A stretch of DNA of 64,000 bases from Allobosea sp. BK604 (lineage in GTDB: Bacteria > Pseudomonadota > Alphaproteobacteria > Rhizobiales > Beijerinckiaceae). A model generated the notes under the pieces. It was not told the origin of the DNA, did no database searches, and was given only the letters and a program-made list of their open reading frames with translations. The DNA is taken from assembly GCF_004341515.1 (NCBI RefSeq), contig NZ_SLZF01000002.1, forward strand, positions 496,001 to 560,000, given 5' to 3'. A program made the translations under genes and the position numbers. Of the stretch, positions 7,662 through 15,753 are shown piece by piece. Each line of letters starts with the position of its first letter. Positions within the stretch are counted from its first letter, which is position 1.

Positions 7662-9080
7662 TTATTGTCGCGGAACCGATGACTGCCAGCAAGCAGGATC
7701 GGCGCCTAATCGAGGTGTCGCCCGGATCAATCTTGGCGGAGTTGCCGAAAGCGCCGCCGCGGGCGAGATACCGCCGAGCCGACCTCCTTCCGCGGATCGC
7801 TGGTAGCAATAGAATGAAGGGTCCGGAGGTTTGCCGGCCGCCGTGAGCCCGGTTTCCAGCCGGCCCAACCCGCGTAGCCAGGCGGCGGTGCGAGCGAGCG
7901 AGACCTCGACGAGCCAACTGCCCCCCTCGCGATGACGGTGGTCGAGCGCGATCATAGCCCCCAGAGCCATTAACTGGCCCGAAGCGTGATCGAGGACCTG
8001 GCAAGGGAGCTCGCGGGGAATCCCGTCCCCGGCGGCGAGCATCTCCGCATGGTTGAATCCCGCTGCGGTCTGGACCAGGGAATCGAAGCCGCGCCGGCCA
8101 GCCCAGGGACCTTCGCGCCCATAGGCGGAGAGCTGCACATAGACGATTCCGGGCCGCAGCCGCGCCAGCGCTTCGGGGCCGAAGCCACGCCGTTCGAGCG
8201 CGCCCGGGCGATAGCTCTGCAGGAAGATATCGGCTTCGGCCGCGAGTTCGCGCAGGCGCGCTGCAGCCGGTGCCATGTCGAGATCGAGATCGGCACTGAA
8301 TTTCCCGCGATTGGTATCGAGCACGAGCTGCGGGATCGAGGGCAGAGTGTGCGAGCTGATCGCGAGAACCTGCGCGCCATAGGCCGCGAAAGCGCGTCCG
8401 CAGACCGGGCCCGCAATGACGCGCGTGAGATCGAGGACGCGCAAGCCGCTGAGAACGCCATTCCCGGCCTGAACGGACAGATCCCGTGGCGCGTCGCCGA
8501 TGCGCTCGATCCGAACCAGGGGCTCCTGCGCTGCGGCGCGCGCCTGGGGGAGAGCGTCCCATTCGGCGAAGCTGCGAAGGGCGGCGCCGGCCGCGCCGCG
8601 GGCGATCACGGCGTCTTCAAGCGATACGGCATCCCAGTCCGCGATCGCTGCGGCAAGGCTCTCGCGGTCCGGCGCCTCGGGCAGCCCCAGAAGGGTCGTC
8701 AGCAGGCGCTTATGATGCGGGAAGGTGATGTGCGGCCGGAACCAGCCACCGTCGCGACAGCGGTAAATTCCCGCCAGCGGATCGCGGAAGCCCTTGGCGG
8801 CGACGCCATCGATCGAGACGAAGCGCTCGCTCTCGAACTCCGCGACAGCGTGCTGCATCGCGACGGACACGGTCTGCGACTTTCCGGTGCGGCGGCGATA
8901 CCGCACCGAGGCAGCCAGTCCGAGTGCCGCGATCGTCGCCTGCGCGGCAGCGCCGATCCGGAACGAGGAAGGGAGGCCCGGCTCCTCGCCTGTGAGCCGG
9001 ACATCGTTCAGGGCATCGGGCTCGCCTCCGACCGAAGACCAGAGATCGGCGAGACTGTCGAAGACCGATTTCATGACCAT
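7662..9080 (-). CDS. CoA transferase family III (CaiB/BaiF)
   Basis: A 472-residue protein. The first ~190 residues resemble the C-terminal half of a CaiB/BaiF domain, and residues ~200-430 contain the N-terminal Rossmann half. The latter has LRVLDLTRVIAGP, TNRGKFSADLDL, LQSYRPGALERRGFG and the expected catalytic Asp in CQVLDHASGQ. Such proteins move CoA between carboxylic acids. It may follow PrpF and TctC genes in one transcript, though a repeat separates them. The ATG at 9080 is only a few bases from that repeat's end; ATG 9074 is an alternative. The last ~25 residues look unconserved. Confidence 0.85.
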   Translation of the reverse strand: MVMKSVFDSLADLWSSVGGEPDALNDVRLTGEEPGLPSSFRIGAAAQATIAALGLAASVRYRRRTGKSQTVSVAMQHAVAEFESERFVSIDGVAAKGFRDPLAGIYRCRDGGWFRPHITFPHHKRLLTTLLGLPEAPDRESLAAAIADWDAVSLEDAVIARGAAGAALRSFAEWDALPQARAAAQEPLVRIERIGDAPRDLSVQAGNGVLSGLRVLDLTRVIAGPVCGRAFAAYGAQVLAISSHTLPSIPQLVLDTNRGKFSADLDLDMAPAAARLRELAAEADIFLQSYRPGALERRGFGPEALARLRPGIVYVQLSAYGREGPWAGRRGFDSLVQTAAGFNHAEMLAAGDGIPRELPCQVLDHASGQLMALGAMIALDHRHREGGSWLVEVSLARTAAWLRGLGRLETGLTAAGKPPDPSFYCYQRSAEGGRLGGISPAAALSATPPRLIRATPRLGADPACWQSSVPRQ

Positions 9081-9084
9081 GCTT

Positions 9085-9191
9085 CTAGAGTATTTTCGAG
9101 CGAAGTGGACACCGGTTCGCGTGAAGAAAAATGCGTCAAAACAAAGGGATAGAGAATTTCCGTGGTTCGGAGAAACGCAGAAATGCTCTAG
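9085..9191. repeat. Dispersed intergenic repeat, copy A (107 bp)
   Basis: The ends are exact inverted complements (CTAGAG and CTCTAG). The interior carries the blocks TTCGAGCGAAGTGGAC, ACCGGTTCGCGTGAAGA and AATTTCCGTGGTTCGGAGAA, which recur at 30923-31024 and 40062-40163 in the opposite orientation. It fills most of the gap between the TctC-type gene and the CoA transferase gene and ends a few bases from the latter's start codon. Confidence 0.9.
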
Positions 9192-9229
9192 TAGGGGCCG
9201 GAACTGTTCCTCCGGCCGCCTCGTTGGCT

Positions 9230-10177
9230 TCAGTCGATCAGCTTGAGGGATTTCAGCGTGCCGGTCACCTTCCTGTCCTCATTCGCGAGGAAATCGGCGA
9301 ACGTGTCGGACGGCATATAGAGGTCGACCCAGCCGCGATCGGCGAGGAGCTTCTGCCAGCGCTCGCTCTTCACCATCTCGCCCAGCGCCTTGTCGAGCCT
9401 GACGCGGTCCGTGTCGGAGATGCCGGCGGGAGCGAGAAAGCCGCGCCAGTTCACGAGATCGACGTCGAAGCCCTGTTCCTTCATGGTGGGGACATCGATG
9501 CCCGGCAAGCGTGCCGGGGCGGCGATCCCGATCGCGCGCAAGGTCCCCGATTTGATCTGGCCCGCGAATTCGTTGTAACCGCCCGCGCCCGTCGAGATAT
9601 TGCCGCCCATCACCTGGGCCAGCATCTCGCCGCCAGCCCCCATGACCACATAGTTCATCTTCGAGATGTCGCCGTTGAAGGACTGGACGACGGAGCCGTA
9701 AAGCAGATGGTCGCTGCCGCCCGCGGCAAAGCCGCCGAGCGAAAGCGTGGCCGGGTTCTTCTTATAGGCCTCGGCGAAATCGGCCATGTTCTTGATGGGC
9801 GAGTTCTTCGCCACGACGATGGTGAGATACTCGCCCGTCATCAGGGCAAGCGGCCTGGTTTGATCCATGCGAACCGGCGACTTGCTGGTCACGATCGAGC
9901 CGACCATGCCGATGCCGGTCGCAATCAGATTGACCCCTGCCTTGTTCTTGTTGACGAATTCCGCCAGCCCGAGCGTGCCGCCTGCGCCAGGCCGGTTGCT
10001 GACCACGATGGACGTCGCCAGCCGTTCTTCCATGAGCGTGCTCTGCGCGGCGCGCGCGAGCTGGTCATAGCCTCCACCGGGACCGGCCGGAGCAATGATC
10101 TCCAAAGAGGTCAGTTCCGCCGCTTGAGCCGCGGCGGCAGCGCATACGAGCGTCAGGGCAGCCAGAAATCGCTTCAT
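9230..10177 (-). CDS. TctC/Bug-family tricarboxylate-type substrate-binding protein
   Basis: A 315-residue exported protein with a Sec signal peptide of ~19 residues (ending AQAA) and typical Bug features: IIAPAGPGGGYDQLAR, NRPGAGGTLG, GGFAAGGSDH and a C-terminal LADRGW segment. Bug proteins bind carboxylates for TctAB transporters or act as sensors. No TctA or TctB lies in the window, so this is an orphan component. It follows the PrpF-like gene by 22 bases on the same strand, so it probably binds the substrate or an analogue processed by PrpF and the CoA transferase. Confidence 0.92.
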   Translation of the reverse strand: MKRFLAALTLVCAAAAAQAAELTSLEIIAPAGPGGGYDQLARAAQSTLMEERLATSIVVSNRPGAGGTLGLAEFVNKNKAGVNLIATGIGMVGSIVTSKSPVRMDQTRPLALMTGEYLTIVVAKNSPIKNMADFAEAYKKNPATLSLGGFAAGGSDHLLYGSVVQSFNGDISKMNYVVMGAGGEMLAQVMGGNISTGAGGYNEFAGQIKSGTLRAIGIAAPARLPGIDVPTMKEQGFDVDLVNWRGFLAPAGISDTDRVRLDKALGEMVKSERWQKLLADRGWVDLYMPSDTFADFLANEDRKVTGTLKSLKLID

Positions 10178-10199
10178 GCATTTCCTCCGATTTTCTTGA

Positions 10200-11339
10200 T
10201 TAGAGATAGCCGTAGACGGTTCCCGCCATCAGCTTGTTGGCGGTCGAGTAGACGATCGTCCTGTCCGCCCGGGCGATCCCGCCCGTCTGGGAGACGATGG
10301 CACCCACGCTCAATACGCCGGACGGGTTCCCGACCCGAACCTCCGGCGCGTTGCGGATTCTGGCCAATTCGGCCGGGACCGTTCCCGCCGACAACGCCGT
10401 GGCCGCAAGGCACATCGCCGCCGTCAGAGGCACGGCCTTATGAGCCTTGCCCATCGAGATCATCCTGATTCCGATATCGTAGTCACCTGCGGAGACCGGC
10501 GTGCCATCGAGTGCGATATAGTCGGCCGGCGTGCTGACGATTCCGATCTTGGGGCTGGCCTGCGCGGCGGTCTCAACCGTATCTGCCAGCCCCATCCTGA
10601 CCGCGCCCTGACGTCGCAACGCCTCGAGCAGCCGCATGGCCTCGGTATCGGCATCGATGTCGGAAGGGCTCGCGCCCGGCGCCACGCCGAGATCGGCTGC
10701 ACGGACGAATACGCATGGCAGCGCCGCATCGGCGAGGCTGACCTCGACCTCGCCTCCCGCGGCTTGCACGACGTCGATCGGTGCGCCCGACCGAAACAGC
10801 GGATCTGCCGGCATCAGATATTCGAGGGTGACGCGGCTGCTCGTTCCCGACACTCCCGGCATTTCGAAATCGCCCTCATAGTCGGGCAGACCCTGCACCA
10901 GCGAAAAGCGTGAATTGATCAGAAGCCCCGCATTCAGATTTCGCATCCGAACGACCGTCTCGGCCTGATCGAAAGGCTCGAAGAGCCCGGCCTCCAGGGA
11001 GAATTGCGCGACCGCGGATGACAGGTTTCCGCAATTGGCGCTGTAGTCGACGAGCGGCGTGTCGACCGAGACCTGTCCGTGCAGATATTCGATATCTGCC
11101 TGAGGGTCGCTGGATCTGCGGACGATGATCACTTTCGAGACCGACGAGATGCCGCCACCGAGGCCGTTGAGCTGACGGCCATAGCGGTCCGGGCTGCCCA
11201 TCACGGAGAGCAGGAAGCGATCTCGCGACGGGCCCGCCGCCGGCAGGGCATCCTCGCGGAAGAATACGCCCTTGCTCGTTCCGCCGCGCATGTAGATCGC
11301 AGTTGCGCTGGCCCGTCTGGCTTTGATCGCAGTCGTCAT
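10200..11339 (-). CDS. PrpF-family isomerase (4-oxalomesaconate tautomerase-like)
   Basis: A 379-residue cytoplasmic protein of the PrpF/GalD group, which shifts double bonds or interconverts cis/trans isomers of aconitate-like acids by proton transfer. Motifs seen include MRGGTSKGVFF near the N-terminus, GLGGGISSVSK, VDYSANCGN (with the conserved Cys) and a C-terminal NPSGVLSVGA. The ATG at 11339 has a CAGGAG upstream on the minus strand; the frame stays open further but without a good site. First gene of a likely PrpF-TctC(-CoA transferase) unit, divergent from LysR. The exact substrate (oxalomesaconate, methylaconitate or other) is undetermined. Confidence 0.85.
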   Translation of the reverse strand: MTTAIKARRASATAIYMRGGTSKGVFFREDALPAAGPSRDRFLLSVMGSPDRYGRQLNGLGGGISSVSKVIIVRRSSDPQADIEYLHGQVSVDTPLVDYSANCGNLSSAVAQFSLEAGLFEPFDQAETVVRMRNLNAGLLINSRFSLVQGLPDYEGDFEMPGVSGTSSRVTLEYLMPADPLFRSGAPIDVVQAAGGEVEVSLADAALPCVFVRAADLGVAPGASPSDIDADTEAMRLLEALRRQGAVRMGLADTVETAAQASPKIGIVSTPADYIALDGTPVSAGDYDIGIRMISMGKAHKAVPLTAAMCLAATALSAGTVPAELARIRNAPEVRVGNPSGVLSVGAIVSQTGGIARADRTIVYSTANKLMAGTVYGYL

Positions 11340-11425
11340 TCGATGGCTCCTGCACTCAGATAACGCCGCGTCTCTCCCGTGGTAAAATATATCTTTCGAT
11401 GGCCTGTGATCCGATTGTACTATCA
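11340..11425. promoter_or_regulatory. Divergent PrpF/LysR control region
   Basis: This 86-base gap separates the divergent PrpF-like and LysR genes and includes an AT-rich core (GGTAAAATATATCTTTCGAT). LysR proteins commonly control the adjacent divergent operon from such a site. No single T-N11-A palindrome stands out, so no operator is called. Confidence 0.5.
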
Positions 11426-12340
11426 ATGGCGATGGACTTTCGCCGTCTCCGCTATTTCGTCACCTTGGCCGACGAGCTGCATTTCAGGCGCTCGGCGGAA
11501 AAGCTCGGCGTGTCGCAGCCACCGCTTTCGATGGCGATCCAGTCGCTTGAAAGCGAGCTTGGCGTCGCGCTCTTCGAGCGAACGCGCCGGTCCGTTTCGC
11601 TTACGGCTGCCGGGCAGCGCTTCCACGCCGATGCGAAGCGGATCCTGGCATCGGTTTCAGAGGCCGCTCTGGCAGCAAGGAGGGCCAGCGAAGGCGAGGT
11701 CGGCCAGTTGCGGATCGGGCTGACGCCCTCAGCAGCCTTCAACCGCATCGTGCCCTCGATCCTGCGGACTTACCGGGAGCGCTTCCCGATCGTGGAATTC
11801 TCCTTGTCGGAAGCCAACACCCCCGCGCAGATCGAGGCAGTTCATGCCGGCGCGCTCGACGGGGCCTTCGTAAGACCGACCGATATCAGGCTCACCGGCC
11901 TGGTTGCGACGACCGTGCTGGAAGAGCCGATGCTGGCGGCGATCCCGTCGCGGCACAGGCTCGCCGGCGCCGAAAGTATCGCCTTGTCGGCCTTGAAGGA
12001 CGAGGTGATCATCCTGCGCCCACGCCCTATCGGCGCACGACTGGTCGACCGGATCATATCCGCTTGCGAGGGCGCCGGCTTCAGCCCGATCATCGCCCAG
12101 CAGGACGCTCCGCAGATGACGTCCATCCTCAGCCTGGTCGCGGCCGATCTCGGGATCACGTTCGTGCCGGCGTCGATGGCCAGCCTCTATACCGACTTCG
12201 TCGTCTACAAACGCGTCTCGGACGATGTCCTGCCGCCGGCCCTGCTATCCTTCGTCAGGCAGAAGGAAGCGGCCTCCCCGACGCTTGCACATTTCGAAGC
12301 TGTCGTTGCGCAACAGGTTGCCGGCTCCGAGCGGCAATAG
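11426..12340 (+). CDS. LysR-family transcriptional regulator
   Basis: About 304 residues. The N-terminal winged HTH is clear: MDFRRLRYFVTLADELHF, then AEKLGVSQPPLSMAIQSLE and FERTRRSVSLTAAGQ, followed by a type 2 periplasmic-binding-like effector domain from about residue 90 (GQLRIGLTPSAAF). It resembles the BenM/CatM-like branch that senses small carboxylates. The start may be 11426 or 11432. By position it should regulate the divergent PrpF-TctC-CoA transferase unit, probably activating it with a pathway carboxylate. That is inferred from arrangement only. Confidence 0.92.
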   Translation: MAMDFRRLRYFVTLADELHFRRSAEKLGVSQPPLSMAIQSLESELGVALFERTRRSVSLTAAGQRFHADAKRILASVSEAALAARRASEGEVGQLRIGLTPSAAFNRIVPSILRTYRERFPIVEFSLSEANTPAQIEAVHAGALDGAFVRPTDIRLTGLVATTVLEEPMLAAIPSRHRLAGAESIALSALKDEVIILRPRPIGARLVDRIISACEGAGFSPIIAQQDAPQMTSILSLVAADLGITFVPASMASLYTDFVVYKRVSDDVLPPALLSFVRQKEAASPTLAHFEAVVAQQVAGSERQ

Positions 12341-12409
12341 GTCTCGAATCGCCCTGCGGGCCCGGCAAGAGCGCGCTCATTCAGCACCCGCTCACGGCGC
12401 GCCGCAGCT

Positions 12410-13666
12410 TCATATCTTCGCTGCTTCCGCCGAGCGGCTGAGACCGAAGAGGCAGGGAAGCGAGGCAAGGTTCACGAGCGCGACGATCGCGAATGCGAGG
12501 TCGTAACGACCTGTGAAGGTCACGAAGAGCGTGAACAGGGCCGGCGCCAGAATGTTGCTGACGAAGATCAGGATCGTCGACCCGGCCGCCGTCAAGCCGA
12601 CGAGCGGAGGCGGCGAACGCGCGGCGATCTCGGCGATCTGCACGCCGTTCCAGCTCGAGGCGGACAGCCCGCCGGCCGCAGCCAGCAATGTCAGAGCCCA
12701 GACCGGCCATTGCCTGTCGACCAGCGCCAGGAGCGCCATCGTCACGGCCGAGGCCAGGGCGGCGACCTGCATGATCGCAATGCCGGAGCCGACGCGGTCC
12801 GAAATCCAGCCCAGCAGGATGCGCCCGACGACACCGGAGGCCTGCATCACGGCGAAGACGAAGCCCGCCACCGTGAGCGGTAGCCCGATGACGCTGACGA
12901 GAAAGGCGACGCTGAAGGCCAGCCAGCAACTTTGAGCCGTCGCGAGCAGGGCCCCGGCCATGGACAGGCGCCAGAGCGAGGCTTCGCTCGACAGGCTCGC
13001 GAGAGCGTCGATCGGCTGGGCCATCAAACGTGCGAAGCGGCCTGGCCGACGGATCCGCTTTTCCTCGCCGGCATCCGTTCGATCGGAATATCCCTGCAGC
13101 AGGAACGCCGAGGCGGCAAAGCAGGCGACCATGCCGGCCGCCACGGCGAGAGCACTGCGCCATCCGGCGTGGTCGACAATGAAGGGAAGCATGGCTCCGG
13201 CGAGAACGCCACCCAGAGGCACGCCCGCCTGCTTGATCGAGAACACCAGATTGCGCCGCCGCCGTGGCGTGAAGCGCTGCAGGATATCGCTTCCGGCCGG
13301 AGTGGCGACGCCGTGCGCCAGGCCCATGACGGCGCTTGCCAGCATCGCGACCACCGGCAAGGGGGCAAGCAGCAGAAGCATGCCGAGCGCGCCCAGGCCG
13401 AGCGTGAGCTGCATCGATCTGATCGATCCGACCCGCCGGACAGTCTCCGCGCCGAAGAGCAGCACCAGCATCGAACCGGCTGTCGTTGCGGCGACCGCAT
13501 AGCCGACGAAACTGTCCTTCCAGCCGAATTCCGCGAACAGCGCCGGAGCGATGGTCGGCATCACCCGGGTGAGGAAGGCGGCCATCGTCTGCAGGACGAG
13601 GATCGCCACGACCGGGGCGATCCAGGCTGATGGCGGGGGCGGCGGAGAGATGCCGGCACCATTCAC
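12410..13666 (-). CDS. Major facilitator superfamily transporter
   Basis: A 418-residue membrane protein with about 12 helices and the MFS loop motif GWISDRVGSG near residue 275, plus an internal KQAGVPLGG helix typical of nitrate/oxalate-formate-like carriers. I chose the GTG at 13666, just upstream of SPPPPPSAWIAPVVAIL; the frame otherwise runs into hyuA and gives a nonsense N-terminus. It begins 25 bases after the hyuA stop on the same strand, so it is probably the last gene of the large hydantoinase operon and moves a substrate or product. It is convergent with lysR. Confidence 0.88.
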   Translation of the reverse strand: MNGAGISPPPPPSAWIAPVVAILVLQTMAAFLTRVMPTIAPALFAEFGWKDSFVGYAVAATTAGSMLVLLFGAETVRRVGSIRSMQLTLGLGALGMLLLLAPLPVVAMLASAVMGLAHGVATPAGSDILQRFTPRRRRNLVFSIKQAGVPLGGVLAGAMLPFIVDHAGWRSALAVAAGMVACFAASAFLLQGYSDRTDAGEEKRIRRPGRFARLMAQPIDALASLSSEASLWRLSMAGALLATAQSCWLAFSVAFLVSVIGLPLTVAGFVFAVMQASGVVGRILLGWISDRVGSGIAIMQVAALASAVTMALLALVDRQWPVWALTLLAAAGGLSASSWNGVQIAEIAARSPPPLVGLTAAGSTILIFVSNILAPALFTLFVTFTGRYDLAFAIVALVNLASLPCLFGLSRSAEAAKI

Positions 13667-13691
13667 GATACCGCGTCTCCCCGCCTGCCGA

Positions 13692-15743
13692 TCAGACCTG
13701 CTCGCGGATGAACAGGTTGCCGTGGACGTCGACGACCGCTCTCTGCCCCGGCAGCAGGTAGGTGGTGGCGTCGAGCTGCTCGACGATGGCCGGCCCGTCA
13801 ATGGTCGCGCCGGCGCCCAGCCGCGTGCGATCGTAGATCGGGCAATTCAGCCATTGCCCGCCGGCATAGACCTTCTGCGCGCCGGAGCGCGCCTCCTCGA
13901 TCGCCGTTCCCGCCGCCACCGTCTGCGTGCGCGGCTTGGCGAGCTGACCCGTCGCGTTCACCCGGATCAGGACGATCTCGACCGGCATTTCCGGCTGCGA
14001 GAAGGTGTAGAGCTGGTGATGCGCGGCGTGGAAGCCCTCGATGGCGGCCCGCAGCGCGCCTTCGTTCACGGCCTGCGCCGGCCAGGGCACGCTCAGCTCG
14101 AAGCCCTGGTGGATGTAGCGCATGCCCACCGACCATTCGATCTTGCGGCCGGCCGCGGGCACGTTCTCGGCGTCGAGCCAGGCAATGGCGTCGGCGTTGA
14201 GTTGGGCGAAGACGGCGGTGAGCTTTTCAAGATCATAGGATGGCGGGCGCAGGATGCTCGTCATCGAGAAGTCGTTCTTCAGGTCCGACCAGAGCAGGCC
14301 CAGGCTGGAGAGCACGCCGGCCTCGGGCGCGACGATCGAGCCCTTCATGCCGAGCAGCCGGGTCAGGAAGCCGCTATGCAGCGGGCCTGCGCCGCCGAAG
14401 GGCACCAGCGCGAAATCCGCCGGATCATGCCCGCGCTCGACCGAGACGACGCGGATCGCGCCGACCATGTTGTTGTTGGCGATCTCGATGATGCCGCTGG
14501 CGGCATCCTGGATCGACAGGCCGAGCGGCCGCGCGACCTGGCGTTCGATTGCTTTGGCGGCGGCGTCGAGATCGAGCGCCATGCTGCCCTTGAGCAGGTG
14601 CGGCGGCAGGTGGCCGAGAACGACATGCGCGTCGGTCACGGTGGGCTCCGTGCCGCCGCGCCCGTAGCAGACCGGTCCCGGCATCGCGCCGGCGCTCATC
14701 GGCCCGACGACGAGCGAGCCGTTCGAGACCCGCGCGATCGAGCCGCCGCCGGCCCCGATCGTATGGATATCGATCATCGGCAGGCTCAGCGGCCAGTCGC
14801 CTATATTGCCTTCCATGGTGATGTCGGGATCATGGCCGTTGATCAGGGCGATATCGGCCGAGGTGCCGCCGACATCGAAGGAGATCAGCTTGTCCTCGCC
14901 GGTCAGCCTGCCGACCAGGCTCGCCCCGACCACACCGGCCGCAGGACCGGACAGGGCCGTATGAACCGGCTGACGACGGATCGTCTCGACGCCGGTAACG
15001 CCGCCGCTCGACTTCATCAGCAGCAGGCGACCCGAGATCTCGTCGGAAGCGATGCGCTGCTCCAGATTGGCGACGTAACGCGACACCTTCGGCATGACAT
15101 AGCTGTTGAGCAGCGTGACCATGCTCCGCTCGAACTCGCGGAAGGTCGGCAGCACGTCCGAGGACAGCGAGATCAGCGCGTCCGGAAACTCCTCGGCGAT
15201 GATCTCGCGCGTGCGCTGCTCGTGGGCCGGGTTGGCGTAGGAATGGATATAGCAGATTGCGATCGCCTTGATGCCGCGGCTGCGGATCTCGGCTGCGGCC
15301 CGGCGCACGGCGTCCTCGGCGAGCGGCTCGAGCTCCTCGCCCTCGAAATTCATCCGCCCGTCGATCTCATAGATGCGCTGCGGCGCGACCGGGCGCTTCG
15401 GCTTGACCCAGGAATAGACATTGTCCGCACGCGGGATGTCGTGGCGGCCGATCTCCAGGACATGGCGGAAGCCGGTCGTGGTCAGCAGCGCGCATTCGGC
15501 GCCGTTCATCTCCAGGATCGTGTTGGTGGCGACGGTCGTGCCATGGAAGACATGGCTGACATCGGACGGAGCCACGCCCGCTTCCGTCAGGATCTGGCGC
15601 ACGCCGTTGACGAAGCCGATCGAGGGATCTTCCGGCGTCGAGGGCGTCTTGGCCTTGTGCAGGGCGCCGGTGCGCCGGTCGACGAGCGTGACGTCGGTGA
15701 AGGTGCCGCCGGTATCGACGGCGATGGATACCATCTGGGTCAT
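13692..15743 (-). CDS. hyuA: Hydantoinase/oxoprolinase subunit A
   Basis: A 683-residue cytoplasmic protein of the HyuA/5-oxoprolinase/acetone carboxylase beta family, with the N-terminal ATPase motif VDTGGTFTDV around residues 9-18 and later FDVGGTSADIALI, IGAGGGSIARV and VPFGGAGPLH. HyuA and HyuB form an ATP-dependent ring-opening hydrolase of hydantoin or 5-oxoproline-like cyclic amides. The ATG at 15743 lies 10 bases after the hyuB stop. The downstream MFS gene follows by 25 bases. The substrate class (cyclic ureide or lactam) follows from the family; the specific compound is unknown. Confidence 0.92.
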   Translation of the reverse strand: MTQMVSIAVDTGGTFTDVTLVDRRTGALHKAKTPSTPEDPSIGFVNGVRQILTEAGVAPSDVSHVFHGTTVATNTILEMNGAECALLTTTGFRHVLEIGRHDIPRADNVYSWVKPKRPVAPQRIYEIDGRMNFEGEELEPLAEDAVRRAAAEIRSRGIKAIAICYIHSYANPAHEQRTREIIAEEFPDALISLSSDVLPTFREFERSMVTLLNSYVMPKVSRYVANLEQRIASDEISGRLLLMKSSGGVTGVETIRRQPVHTALSGPAAGVVGASLVGRLTGEDKLISFDVGGTSADIALINGHDPDITMEGNIGDWPLSLPMIDIHTIGAGGGSIARVSNGSLVVGPMSAGAMPGPVCYGRGGTEPTVTDAHVVLGHLPPHLLKGSMALDLDAAAKAIERQVARPLGLSIQDAASGIIEIANNNMVGAIRVVSVERGHDPADFALVPFGGAGPLHSGFLTRLLGMKGSIVAPEAGVLSSLGLLWSDLKNDFSMTSILRPPSYDLEKLTAVFAQLNADAIAWLDAENVPAAGRKIEWSVGMRYIHQGFELSVPWPAQAVNEGALRAAIEGFHAAHHQLYTFSQPEMPVEIVLIRVNATGQLAKPRTQTVAAGTAIEEARSGAQKVYAGGQWLNCPIYDRTRLGAGATIDGPAIVEQLDATTYLLPGQRAVVDVHGNLFIREQV

Positions 15744-15753
15744 TGTCGCGCTC

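Noticed and set aside
9085..9191. Insertion sequence
   Set aside because: About 105 bp with no transposase frame; treated as a short dispersed repeat.
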